Source of the DNA: Adiantum capillus-veneris
Taxonomy: Eukaryota; Streptophyta; Polypodiopsida; Polypodiales; Pteridaceae
Length of the DNA stretch: 64,000 nt
Direction: 5' to 3'
NCBI GenBank assembly: GCA_014529385.2
Contig: CM043967.1
Location: 8,336,501-8,400,500, forward strand
The notes beneath the pieces are model-generated. The model did not search any database. It was not told the DNA's origin and saw only the letters and a list, made by a program, of their open reading frames with translations. Shown here in pieces: positions 34,916 through 45,913 of the stretch (the stretch's first letter is position 1; each line of letters opens with the position of its first letter). Both the position numbers and the translations under genes were made by a program.

Positions 34916-35602
34916 ATAATGATGCAGATAATGAGTGTTCAGAAAACTCAAGTGAGTGTGGGGGGAAAACAGAGAATATCAAGTTTTATGACTTTGCTAA
35001 TCAACACCCTAGACGCCAGGAACGCTATAGGAGAAAACGAGCAGGAAACAAAGCAAGAGAGAACCTGATGCCCAGGATAAAAAGTAAAACTCACTATTTA
35101 ATGCTTGTAAAAGCAGAGGATTGTGTAAAAGATCAAATATCAGGAACATTCTCAAAAGTTCGAAGGGAAAGAACGCGAGAGGAAATAAAACAAGTACGAA
35201 AAGCTAAAACAGAAATAAAATCACAAAAATCTCAAAAATAAAAAAAAGAAACAACAAAAGACCAAGAGTGGACCAAACTGGGAGCATAAACAGAAATACC
35301 AAGAACTGAAACGGTCTTTACGTGAGATATGGACTACTGAAGAAGATAGTGATGGTAAAGGGGAGTCAGAGAAGCGAAACATGAATGTACCATCACATTA
35401 TCGGAAATTTACCATCCAGGACAGACAAATCATCATGACACCACCAATCAGGGAAAGAACCAACCAAGAATCTTACGATGGGCCAGAAAATGCAAAAAAG
35501 ATAGACCTCGCAGAACCAGGTGAAAAGCCTCAGCCGGTCTATATAGCAACCGATTTAGAGCCAGAAGAAGAAGAACGGCTAACACAACTTCTCAAGAAGT
35601 AA
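34906..35602 (+). pseudogene. pol: Basic linker between protease and RT
   Basis: Another frame reads LEVNNDADNECSENSSECGG and on into a Lys/Arg-rich tract (RRQERYRRKRAGNKARENL) to about 35,240. The 35,381-35,602 ORF then resumes (MNVPSHYRKFTIQDRQIIMT) up to a TAA directly before RT. It is coding-like but carries frame breaks. Confidence 0.6.
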
Positions 35603-37149
35603 AAAGATGTGTTTTCATGGTCCTACAAAGACCTCAAAGGAGTTGATCCAGCGATATGCCAACATACAATTCCTTTGAAATCAAATGCAAAACCTAGCAA
35701 ACAACGTCCTTATACATATAATGACACATTTGCTAAACGAATCAAAGAGGAGATTGACAAGCTGATGGAAGCTGAATTCATCTATGAAATCGAACATACA
35801 GATTGTGTGTCACCCATTGTGGTAGTCCCCAAAAAGAACGAAAAATTTCGAGTGTGTAAACCTCAAAAAGGTAAATGCAACCACCATAAGGGATAATTAT
35901 CCCTTGCCAATCACAGAACATGTACTTGAGGGGTGGTCGGAAAATGGGCCTATTCCGTTCTGGATGGGTTTTCAAAATACAACCAACTGGCAATTGCAAT
36001 GGAGGATCAACACAAAACAGCGTTTGCTACAGAATGGAAAATTTATGCGTATTGAGTTATGCCGTTTGGCTTAACTAATGCCCCATCTACCTTCCAAAGG
36101 TTAATGACGAACGGGTACACTCTCTTCTACGAGAGGAACATATTGACCATTTGCAAAAGGCATTTGAAAAATGTAGGACATATCGAATCTGTCTTAACCC
36201 GAAAAAGTGTATTTTTATGGTTAGGCAAGGCCGCATCTTAGGACACATTGTCTCGAGAAATGGCATAACCACTGACCTAAACAAAGTCAAAGTCATAGTA
36301 GACCTACCCAGGCCTACTAATGCTAAACAAGTGCAATCCTTCATGGGACACTGCGGATATTATCGAAGATTCATATACATGTATGCAGTCATTGCACAAC
36401 CTCTGTATCGTTTTCTAGTCAATTTCGATTGGACTAAGAAGTGTGAAACTTCATTCCAAAAGCTGAAGACAAACCTTGTATCAGTACCTATACTTAAAGC
36501 ACCAGATTGGAAAAATATATTTCATGTTCACATTGATGCTTCTGTATATGCAATCGAGAGTATTCTGGCTCAACCTAGAGACGGAACAATGGATTTTCCA
36601 GTTTGTTATGCAAGCCGACAGTTAAACAATGCGGAGAAGAACTACACAACCACCAAAAGAGAGGGGTTAGGAATGATTTATGCTGTAAAGAAATTTCGGC
36701 ATTATTTGCTCGCAAACAAATTTGTGTTCTTCACAGATCATCAAGCTCTTTTGTATCTGGTAAATAAACCATGCAATACAGGGAGAATTGTACGTTGGTT
36801 TATTATATTGCTAGAGTTTGATTTCACAGTGGTGGTAAAAAAGGGTAAAACCCATCTACGAGCGGATCATCTTTCAAGGATACACAACGGGGAAGCTCAT
36901 GAAGGAGTAGATGATGACATACCAGATGCTTATCTTTTCAATATTGAAATGATACCCAAATGGTCTCAGGAAATTGTTAGCATTATTTCCTATGGAGGTA
37001 GGTTTGATAGCACGAAAGAAAGATCCAAACAACAAACAATTCAACAAACAAAAAACATCCATTTGATTGGCAAGACGGCTGTATCATCTAGGATCGGACC
37101 AAATTCTACGATTATGTATAAATCCGGAAGAATTCGAGTGTTACCTTGA
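35603..37149 (+). pseudogene. pol: Reverse transcriptase and RNase H, RT catalytic box deleted
   Basis: RT blocks: VFSWSYKDLKGVDPAICQHT, KLMEAEFIYEIEHTDCVSPI, then in other frames a YNQLAIAMEDQHKTAFATEW block and [16 protein letters not shown]. Next comes LREEHIDHLQKAFEKCRTYR, without the intervening YxDD segment: it is missing near 36,105-36,130. The 36,151-37,149 frame contains the RT end, connection and RNase H with HIDAS, KREGLGMIY, FFTDHQALLYLVN and RADHLSRIH (Asp, Glu, Asp, Asp). The enzyme would be inactive as RT. Confidence 0.85.
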
Positions 37150-37189
37150 AGAAGCACATGTCCAGGATTGTGCATTTCATTGTTCAACA

Positions 37190-38457
37190 GTGAAAACACA
37201 CCAGAGATTGAAATAGTTAGGGGTTTGTTGGCCAACTACGTATGTGGACACACATACCTGTTGATTCTAGAACATGCACATAGCGGAATAAGTGGAGGCC
37301 ATTTTTCGGGCGATAAGATGGCAAAAATTTTGTCTTAACCGCAGGAATATGGTGGCCTACATTGCACATGGATGCTGAAGAGTTTGTAAAGCGTTGTGAC
37401 GCATGTCAGCGCACCAAGGTGCCAATAAAGAGAGATGAGATGCCACTACGGCCAATGATGGGAGCAAGGGCATTTGCAAAATGGGGCATTGATTTTGTGG
37501 GACCTATTTCACCCCCTGCATATCGCACCCATACCCAATATATCATTGTGGCTACGGACTATCTCACAAAATGGGCGGAAGCCAAGGCAACGCAAAAAGA
37601 AGATGCACGGACCACTGCACAATTTTTGTATGAGAATGTTTTTGTACGATACGGTTTACCAATAGAAATTGTCAGTGATCGTGGAGCACATTTTCTTAAT
37701 GAAGTCATTGAATATGTGCTAGAGGAATTCATGGTCATACATAGGAAATCTGCTCCATACCATCCACATGCAAATGGTCAAGCTAAGGCCACAAATAAAA
37801 CAATAAGCAGGGTTCTCACTAAAATTGTGTCAGAGTCAAGAACAGCTTGGGGTCAGCAGCTACACTCAACACTATGGGCATACAGGGTAGCTTACAAAAC
37901 ATTGATAGGAATGACTCCGTACAACATGGTGCTTGGCCTAAATGCTATATTACCCATAGAGTTTTTAATTCCAAATCTACGAGTAGCGAAATGCTTAGAA
38001 TGGACAAGGCATGAGCTCTCTTCAAGAATAGATGATCTTGAAAGGCTAGATGAGCTCTGCTTGAGAACTGTAGAAGAGAAGACAAAAAGAGTTTTTGGAC
38101 AAGCATGTGCGCACGAAAGAGTTCAAAATAGGTGATTATGTACTTGTTTATACTTTGAAGCAACATGCCAAGAAACTTAAAAAGCGAGGGATGGGACCCT
38201 TTGTGATTAGTGATCCAAGCGGAGCTATCAAGCTTGCTACATTAGCAGGTGAAGAAATGCCCAATTGGATTAGTGGATTGCGATTGAAGAAATATCATTT
38301 ACCACTAACACAGGATATGCTTCAACAAATCCATCAAGGAAAACAACGAATGAAGGAGAAACAGAGAGTACGAGAAGAAGCTCAAGCAGAAGCAAAAGAA
38401 CGCATTGCAAAACGAAGACTTCTGCGACAACAACAACAAGGTGGAGCACCATTGTGA
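37190..38457 (+). pseudogene. pol: Integrase with altered catalytic Glu
   Basis: The HHCC region starts about 37,270 (EHAHSGISGGHF) and continues after a one-base break near 37,335 to CDACQRTKVP. The main ORF 37,362-38,135 has Asp in KWGIDFVGP and Asp in VSDRGAHF. At the third site, NGQAKATNKT, Lys stands where Glu is expected (NGQxExxN). The C-terminal part continues in another frame, 38,095-38,457 (KIGDYVLVYT, KRGMGPFVI), ending in a Gln/Arg-rich tail. No chromodomain is seen. The Glu to Lys change would abolish strand transfer. Confidence 0.86.
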
Positions 38458-38478
38458 ATCAATGCCATTCGACTAACG

Positions 38479-38868
38479 ATGTTGGATGAAGACACAGTGG
38501 AGCCAATAATTGCAGTCAAAGTGGATAGCAATCAAGTTGAATCGACAGCATTGCTTGATTCTGGAGCTCAAGCAAATTTTATCTCTTACAGATTATACCA
38601 ACAGCTCAAGTCCAGAGGTCAACTTCATCCTACTCAAGTGCTGGAAAGTAGTACATCACACTCGTTGAAAACATTGGGCTAGACTATATTGCATGTATAA
38701 GTACATCAATATATTTACCCACACAAATTTTATGTAGTCGAGGATGAAAGCATACAACACCCCATGTTGTTGGGACAACCTTGGGATAAATTGGAATGCG
38801 AATGCAGTCAAAATTCAGCATGCACAAGAACAACGGGTAATAGGCTTTGCTCAACAATAACGGAATAA
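38479..38868 (+). pseudogene. Second retropepsin-like domain, downstream of integrase
   Basis: One frame with two stops (38,680 and 38,698). It reads VESTALLDSGAQANFISYRL (catalytic-type Asp at 38,557), then about 69 codons later HPMLLGQPWDKLE (38,761-38,790), matching the second retropepsin hallmark (hydrophobic-hydrophobic-G-x-P-W). The spacing fits a full retropepsin fold. The canonical protease of this element is at 33,299-34,915, so this is an extra copy or a different protease-like gene located 3' of integrase. The two are dissimilar in detail, so a simple recent duplication is unlikely. Confidence 0.65.
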
Positions 38869-38881
38869 TCAGCTATCGGCA

Positions 38882-39561
38882 ATGCAATCACTGGAAAAAG
38901 AGCCAAAAGCAAGAGTGCCACCAAAGAATAACATAATACCCAAGGCTAACAAACAGGTAAAAGAAAACCATGCTAACTACATACATACAAAGTCACCGAC
39001 CGCAGTGCAAAGATCTAGGTTACCAAAAAACGGGAAACAAGTATGGATGCGGAAGGATAGAAATGACATGGCAGACCAAAAACAATCCAACGAAAGAATT
39101 CAACCGAAGCAGATAGCTCAACCAAAAACCAAGGGCATAAAACAGATATGGATCCCAAAGAAAATGCTCAGCAATAACCCAAATGTTACTCGCATTTGGA
39201 TACCGAAACAAAAGCAAAAGGAACTCCCTTCAGTACAAGCAACATCGGAAGGCACACAGCTGCATTTGCAAAAGGAGAACCGACTTATGTGGATGCCAAT
39301 CATCAACAAAACAATGGCATCAAAGGAAGTAGCAAAAAACCTATAAAAATCGGCAAAAACAATCTACCAATGGAAAGAAAAACAGATACGGTCTACGGCC
39401 ATTCCGGCCAAGCCAATCCTCTCCAAAGAGACAACTACGGCCATATCAACAGTAGCGGCAAAGCGACTGCCTTTTGCAAGAAAGACAATTAAACAGAGAA
39501 CAGTAGAGTTACAGCTGTTACTTGCAAAGAAAACAGGAAACTTCGACGGCGAATGCCAATA
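38882..39561 (+). pseudogene. Basic ORF with repeated Trp motifs
   Basis: One frame from ATG 38,882 to TAA about 39,561, with a TAA at about 39,344, about 226 codons. It is rich in Lys, Gln, Asn and Pro. A short motif recurs: GKQVWMRK, IKQIWIPK, VTRIWIPK and NRLMWMPI. No named domain is recognised. Its position just after the protease-like domain, and the small gap, suggest the two were one gene. A nucleic-acid-binding role is a guess from charge only. Confidence 0.5.
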
Positions 39562-42304
39562 AGCATCTTGCTTATACCCTTCTCTTGCACAGCATTAATT
39601 TTTCCATGCATTGACCGAGTATGCATAAATTAGGGCCACATTAATCAGCCAAGCATTAGCATAAATTTTTCAACCTATGCAGGGCACATACTCCGAGGCG
39701 ATGTCTTGTCGTCCGGGAGGACTCCGGCTAGGAGGGGGGGAAGCATTCTCAAATGCGGAACCAATAGCAGAAAGAGCAAAAAGGGGCATGATTTTCGACT
39801 AATTTTCAGGGTTTTTTTTTATTGCAAAACTTTATGGACTAACCCAAGTACATATGCCCTTATACAGCATGTATCTATAAGTATATGGGGCCAAAAGCCA
39901 AATCAAGCCCCTAGGTGTGTGTATATAAGTAGAAATAGTCATTTTTTGGACAGAATATTGTAAAACGGAGAAATCCGGCCATAAAAATTTCATGTGAGTG
40001 TATATGATGTTTTGCGGTGATGTTCTTGATTTATTATGATTTTTGGAGATTTTTTGGGTTTGATTTGCTATTTTCCTTTTAATTTTGCTAATTTTTGGCA
40101 GAAAAACTTCAAAAATACAAAAATCACGTGAAAAACGATCGTAATGAAAAACAAAAAATATGGGGATGATCAGTGTCTATAGGACAACCTATGGTATAGT
40201 GGGGGTGCAATTATGAGACTGGAGCGGAAAGCGTGTTTTGGCTAGATTTTGACCGAAATGCCAAATTTATGGTAAACAGGGCAAATGGAGTCCAAATCAA
40301 GAAATTTTTGAGCCTAAACCGCATCTCGCAAGAACTTGAGAGCACATGTCAAATTTCATGAAAAGTGGTTCGGGGACCTCCATTATAAGAAATTTTCACC
40401 TCATTTTTAGCTCATTTACACTATTGTCCTTTGAGAGAGAGCTTCTGTCACCTAGAGCGAGCGAAACTTCCAACAGCTTCTACGACGCGCAAGACTAACC
40501 GACGGGCTTCAGACATGAGAGGTTGGCTCACCACCTTGAGCTTTTCGCGCATGTTTGTCATTTTGTCGCGAAAACTACCGTAGGGTTCACACACAAAGCG
40601 GGTAGTAGAGACCTACAAGTAGAAGCGGCCACCTTACGGCTAACCCAAAAGCAACGAGACTTCATCGGCATCTTACCCTAGCATAGGAGACCAGTCTTGG
40701 ATTTCCAAAGGCAGTAGAAAACCATCGGGAAAAACCCTAATTCCTAGAATCTCGCAAGAGGCCACCAAATGGGAAATCGGCGGAAAGGTGCCCAAATGCT
40801 ACCAAAATTCATGGGTAGGAGCATCTTGACATGCTCGACAAGTCTATGTAGCCCACATGACCAAAAGGTGACCCGAAGCGGCACTAAACTTCAGAAACGG
40901 CATCAAACACACAAAGCGTCGAATAGCTCTCGCGGCCAAATCGCATGTCCGTTTGCCACCAAACTTCACGAGCGGCTTTCCTACACCATCAACAACCAAG
41001 TCCTACGGTGGTAGACCACCACAAATCATCGAAGACATGTAAACTCAACCACGGGTGCTTCTAGAGCGACAAATTGCCAAATGGAGCTCCAGTGAAGCCA
41101 AAGTCGACAAAAACCATACGACAAGGATCCCCAAGGGATCGGGAAGCTATGGAGACCAATATCAAGAAATTTCGCCAAAAAGCACTCCATAAGTCAGAAA
41201 ACGGCTTGGAGGCTTTGAAATCCACACAGGGAGTTACTTTCTATCCATTTGACTTTTTTGTTGAAATTAGGCTTAAAAGGGACTCAGGGGAACTAAGGGC
41301 AGACACTAGTGACAAATTCGATGAAAAAATCATCAGGAGACATCCTACGCGTAGGATGTCTCAAGGGCATTTCTGGACACAGATCTCAACATTTCTCATC
41401 ACACACATTTTTTGAATGACCTTTACATGCTAGCCACCAAGTTTCATCACATTTGGACCAAAATTGACCTCATATGCATAAAAAATGCAAAGTTAGGGCA
41501 TAGAGGCAATAATGGGCCATAGACCTACCAAAACTTGTCCAAATCACATGAAACTTGCACAACACATTCACAAGCACATAACCAACCAATCTGTGTGGTC
41601 ACCTGCAAAAATTGATAAAGTAGACATCCTACGCGTAGGATGTCTATTTGACATTTTTGGCCTACAGAGGGTGTTTGTCCATTCCAGATCTAATCACATC
41701 ATCTTCAAGAGCTCATATACCAAGTTTGAAGCCATTCTAATCATTTTTGACCCCCAACACCTTTAAGATACACTATTTGAGCCTAAAAACACTACACAGG
41801 CTCTTACCAGCATCAATTCTTGTCCAAATCAAAATCCAAGAGCATGGCCATTTTCCACATGCAAAGACTACCCACTGAACAAATCCCAAGCCATTTTGAT
41901 GAAATAGACATCCTACACGTAGGATGTCTCCATCATATTTTTGACCCTCTGTGCAAAGAATGACAACATGAGAGCCAATACCATGGTGCAATGAGCCCAT
42001 ATATCAATTTTCAACCCATTTGGACATCACTTGATACCTGTTATGGACTTTCTACCCAATTTGTGACCTAAAGCCTGAATCAGCCCAAAAATCCACTTTT
42101 TGATGCCCAAGTCAAATCCAAGCACATAGCCATGTTGTACAGGCCAAGGACCACCAACATGTCAAGTATCACCCAATTCTGATAAAAAGACATCCTACAC
42201 GTAGGGTGTCTAAATGAAATTTTTTGGCTAGAATTGCATTGTGAGCACATGCACAGTTTCACAAGTTCCTTTTAAGCTTTATTTTCAATTTTCAAGTCAT
42301 TTGG
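39562..42304 (+). other. Long 3' non-coding region between pol-side ORFs and the accessory ORF
   Basis: About 2.7 kb without a convincing ORF. 39,800-40,440 is AT-rich; 40,440-41,200 is more GC-rich with no coding signal. 41,330-42,215 holds the regularly spaced palindromes. Confidence 0.65.
41337..42211. repeat. Four palindromes at about 284-bp spacing (diverged tandem repeat)
   Basis: 41,337-41,362 (perfect, 26 bp), 41,621-41,646 (perfect, 26 bp), 41,906-41,929 (central ACACGT mismatch) and 42,188-42,211 (mismatch plus one change). Start-to-start distances are 284, 285 and 282 bp. Immediate flanks share traces (TTGATaaA before, ATTTTTgGcc after), so they mark a decayed tandem repeat whose palindrome is the best-kept part. 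Confidence 0.92.
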
Positions 42305-45300
42305 ATGGTTAAAACTCAGTTTCTCAGCTCATATGGAAAAAACGCTAACTTCGGACTACTGAGTGCAACAGGATCTATGGCAGCTGCAAAGTCACCGAAA
42401 AAGAAGAAAAGGATGATCATAAAAGATTACCTAGAAGAGGTAGAGCCCTTCGTCATACCAGAAGGAACTCTAAAGCCAACAAGCACATGGATCCAAGAAG
42501 ATCTTCTAGAGTCCAATGATCTAAAGATTTACCAAGGCGTGTTCAAAGACACCGAAGGAAACACGATAGAGCTACCAATTCTATCGTGGGAACTCAATGA
42601 ATTCGTCAGAAGCAAGATGGCAGAGTATCTGGAGAAGATTGATCTCCACAATTACTTTGATGTAGTGCCGGCAGGTATTGACATAAAAGAGTATGCGAAT
42701 TTGTGACAACAATAAAAGAAGATGGAGTGGCCAGAGTAACGGATCTGCAGGGCAAGCCAGGCACGGAGATTCTAATCGCAGAAAGAGTGGTGGCAGCTAC
42801 ACTAGACCTCTCCAACAAGGGGGATAGTGTAACCAAAAGAAGAGACGAAGTAAAGGTGTACACTGAAAAGAAATCCAACTATACCTTTGAAGATATTGCC
42901 AACCCCAAAGTGGCAATCATGAGTCAGTTGTACAATCAATATTTCCATATGCGTACAAAGCGGCCACAAAAGTACAGGATGCCACCTGCAGCAATTGCCA
43001 CAACAATTGCCACAACATTCACCTGGGCAATGCAGAAAAGCAATTTCCACAACATTCACCTGGGCAATGCAGAAAAGCAAGCCGAAGATCATCAATTATG
43101 CAGCTTATGTACATGATAATCTGGTGAAGATGGGCAACAAGAACCCCACATACATTGTGCCGGGTGAGCTAATCACGAAGGTGATTTACGGAGCATTGCA
43201 CGCCAAGGGGAGATGGCCTGATCCTCCATCACAAAATGACTGGCTGAGGCTCAAAGAAGATAAGGAAGATGAGTAGCCAAAAGCCCCAAGGGTGGCAACC
43301 CGTTTGAAACATCGGCTAGAAACCGTGCAAGAAGAGCAGCCAGAGCAGAAGAAAGGAAAGAAAGAATATGCCCAAGTGCCAGCAAAAGAGACGAAATCAC
43401 AGGAAGCGGCACGTCTAGAGTGGCTGATGGAAAGCTTCAGGGCAGAAAGAGCCCTTAAAGGAGATTTAGACGAGCTATGGAAGCCATCTCTAGAAGCAAT
43501 GTCGGGATCATCCCGAAGGGTGCACAAAGACAGATTCAATGATTACATTAAGAATTTTGAGATTCTTGATGCCACAGTAGAGAATATCCCACATGTACCC
43601 TTTACAGAAGAGGAAGTGGAGCAAGTCTGACAGAAACTGCTAGAAGATCAGGAGGACCAAGAGAGAGAAAGGAAGACCAAGGCGGACAGAGATTTCAAGA
43701 AAAAGTCAACAACTCCACCGGCCAGCCCTGAGTCCAGCCCGCCGCCCTCACCACCTCCTCGTAGCCCTCCACAAGAAGACAAAGAGGAGCAAGACAAACC
43801 AGAAGACCAAGAAGAGTTCAAGCAAGAGCAAAGCCATGAGCAAGAACCAAAGGAAGAGGCTAAGCCTAAAAGTGGGCAACCAGAGCCAAATGAATCATAC
43901 AACACATTTCTAGACCTGCTAGCTGCCAGATATACAAAAGAAGAGGCTGCCACAGTCGCATTCGACTTGGCAAGCACGAGGCCCAAAGAGCAAATGCAAA
44001 GCATACGGTTAGTAGAGCTAAAGGAGATGGCCATTGATACAGTGGACCTGTATCCTCCCACCAATGATTGGGATGTGGTGATGACAAAGCTAACCAAGAT
44101 AAGAGCCCAGTCAATGGCCTCAGAAAGTGAAATGGAAACTCTCAAAGCCACTGAAGTGCAGATAAAGCTGGAAGTTGACACTTTACAAAAACAAAGCCAA
44201 AGGCAGATAGAGAGAGAAGCAGAGCTGCAAGCGAGCCTGGCAAAGGCATTGCAAAGATGCCAGGAAATGGAAAGAGAAAATCAGGCAACATCCCAAAGAC
44301 TGCAAGGAGCCGAAGAGGAGTATAGACAAATCAGCAAGTCATTGACAGATGCAGAGAGGGAAAAGGATAACCTAACCCTACAACTTGCTGAGGAGTCCAA
44401 GGAAGTTGAGGCCATGAGAAATGCCAAAGAAAAGGCAGAAATAGACCATGAGGCTAGCCAGGATGAGGTCCTTGAGCTCAAGGACCAGCTTAAAGTTAAA
44501 GATCAAACCATCCAACGGCTACGGGCATCTCCTGCCAGAGTGAGAGCTACTAGCTCGACTCACACCACTACGGAAAGCCAGATCTATGAAGAACAGATGA
44601 AAGATCTTCAGAAAGAATTGACTTTAGAAAAAACGCAAAGGTTGATGATGGCGGAAGGGTCGGTGGTTATGCAAACACGCATGGAAGAAGAGGAGAAAGC
44701 AATGCAAGATGAGCTAGAAATTATCAAGAGAAAGCTCGAGGAGGTGGAGAAGGTAAATGCTGAATTGAACGACCTCCTCGTGAACATGGGAGAAGAAGCT
44801 GAAGCAGAAAAACAGACACTCCTAAAGCAGATAGAAGTGTTGAGAGGATAGCAGGCAGAAGAGCAGGCAGGCACAGGGTTGGCATCCATGGAAGGCATAG
44901 ACCTAGAGAATGTGGCAGATCCTGCAGACACACCCATGCAAGAGGAAATCCTAGTAGGACCCTCTCAAGAGCCACAAGATCTGACACAAGAAGAGGAAGA
45001 GAAGCTGTGCAAGGCCATAGAGGTAGAAATTAGAGAAACGACCAAGGAAGCCTTGGAATGTGAGCAGAGGGTTTTTAAATCCATGACCATTCAGAAGATC
45101 GACGCCAGCAACCTTCGGTGTGAATGGATACATCCCTCTCTCCCATATCCTTTGCTAAAATATGAAGCCGCCACTATCAACAAGAGGATTAGAAAAGAGC
45201 CGACAATGCCACTCTACACAGCAGATATCTCCCCAACCTGAAGGGGCCAAGTTAATAGTCGCGACTCCCAGCCCAGGTGGAGAAATTTGTGGCTGACAAA

Positions 45301-45880
45301 GTCTCCACAGTACCTAATCCATTTGGTAGAGGCACCCAAAATCATCAGAGATAACCTAAGCTTATGCCCTCTACCAAGGATAAGGACGTGGAAGGTCCAG
45401 GAGAAACTACAAAGAAGCCAACCCACTTGGTTGAACTATCCGAAGCTGCCGGGCTTGAAGGCAGGCGAGAGAATAAGTGTCCAATACATGGTGAAAACCC
45501 TAACGGGCGCCATCAAATTTTTCACTGGCTCCCGTGACCTTTCTTGCATAATGATGAGAAAGATCTGCAAAACCCTTTTGGCAGTTTTCAAGACATTCAA
45601 ACCGGGCCAGGTGACATACATTATCTTCTTCTTTCAAGATACTTACAGATGTGCATATGATCTGTCTGGTCAGCCTTCCAAGGAGGCGATACATGCATTG
45701 TATCAAAGGATAATGTTTCTGCCATCCTATCATCTCAGGCCTTTGAAGAAGCGTTCTACACCGGCTTCTTCACCATCAACACTGATATATTCGGCCCAAC
45801 ATTGCTGGATTTACATGCAAGATACGAGTCGCTGCTCAAGATGCGCGAAACCATAAGATGAAGAAGCAGCTCAACAGCCA
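42305..45880 (+). pseudogene. Large accessory ORF with coiled coil, unknown function
   Basis: Mostly one frame from ATG 42,305 to about 45,860, about 1,150-1,190 codons, with stops at about 42,704, 43,274, 43,628, 44,849 and 45,239. A segment (about 42,700-43,046) is in another frame because of indels, including a 37-bp duplication. Regions: N-terminal part (MIIKDYLEEVEPFVIPEG), a charged Pro/Glu linker (43,680-43,870), a heptad-rich coiled coil (about 44,090-44,850), then a C-terminal part (GERISVQYMVKTLTGAIKFF and, in a shifted frame, YTGFFTINTDIFGPTLLDL). No signal peptide or membrane span is evident, so an envelope role is not supported. No family is recognised. It ends about 40 bp before the polypurine tract. 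Confidence 0.65.
43010..43083. repeat. 37-bp tandem duplication in the accessory ORF
   Basis: ccacaacattcacctgggca starts both copies, at 43,010 and 43,047. The length is not a multiple of three, so it shifts the frame. Confidence 0.88.
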
Positions 45881-45899
45881 TGTCAGGGACGACATGAGC

Positions 45900-45913
45900 A
45901 AGGAGGGGGGGAG
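45900..45913 (+). other. Polypurine tract
   Basis: A purine-only AAGGAGGGGGGGAG-type run directly abutting the 3' LTR; this is the usual plus-strand primer site. Confidence 0.85.

Noticed and set aside
29147-42211. CRISPR-like array for the regularly spaced palindromes
   Set aside because: This is plant nuclear retrotransposon DNA, spacing is about 284 bp, and the intervening sequences are decayed repeats, not spacers.
43648-44181. 177-codon minus-strand ORF rich in Ser and Gly
   Set aside because: Antisense of the charged linker of the accessory ORF.
42305-45880. Envelope gene in the 19.2-kb element
   Set aside because: No signal peptide, transmembrane span or glycoprotein-like Cys pattern is visible; the dominant feature is a soluble coiled coil.
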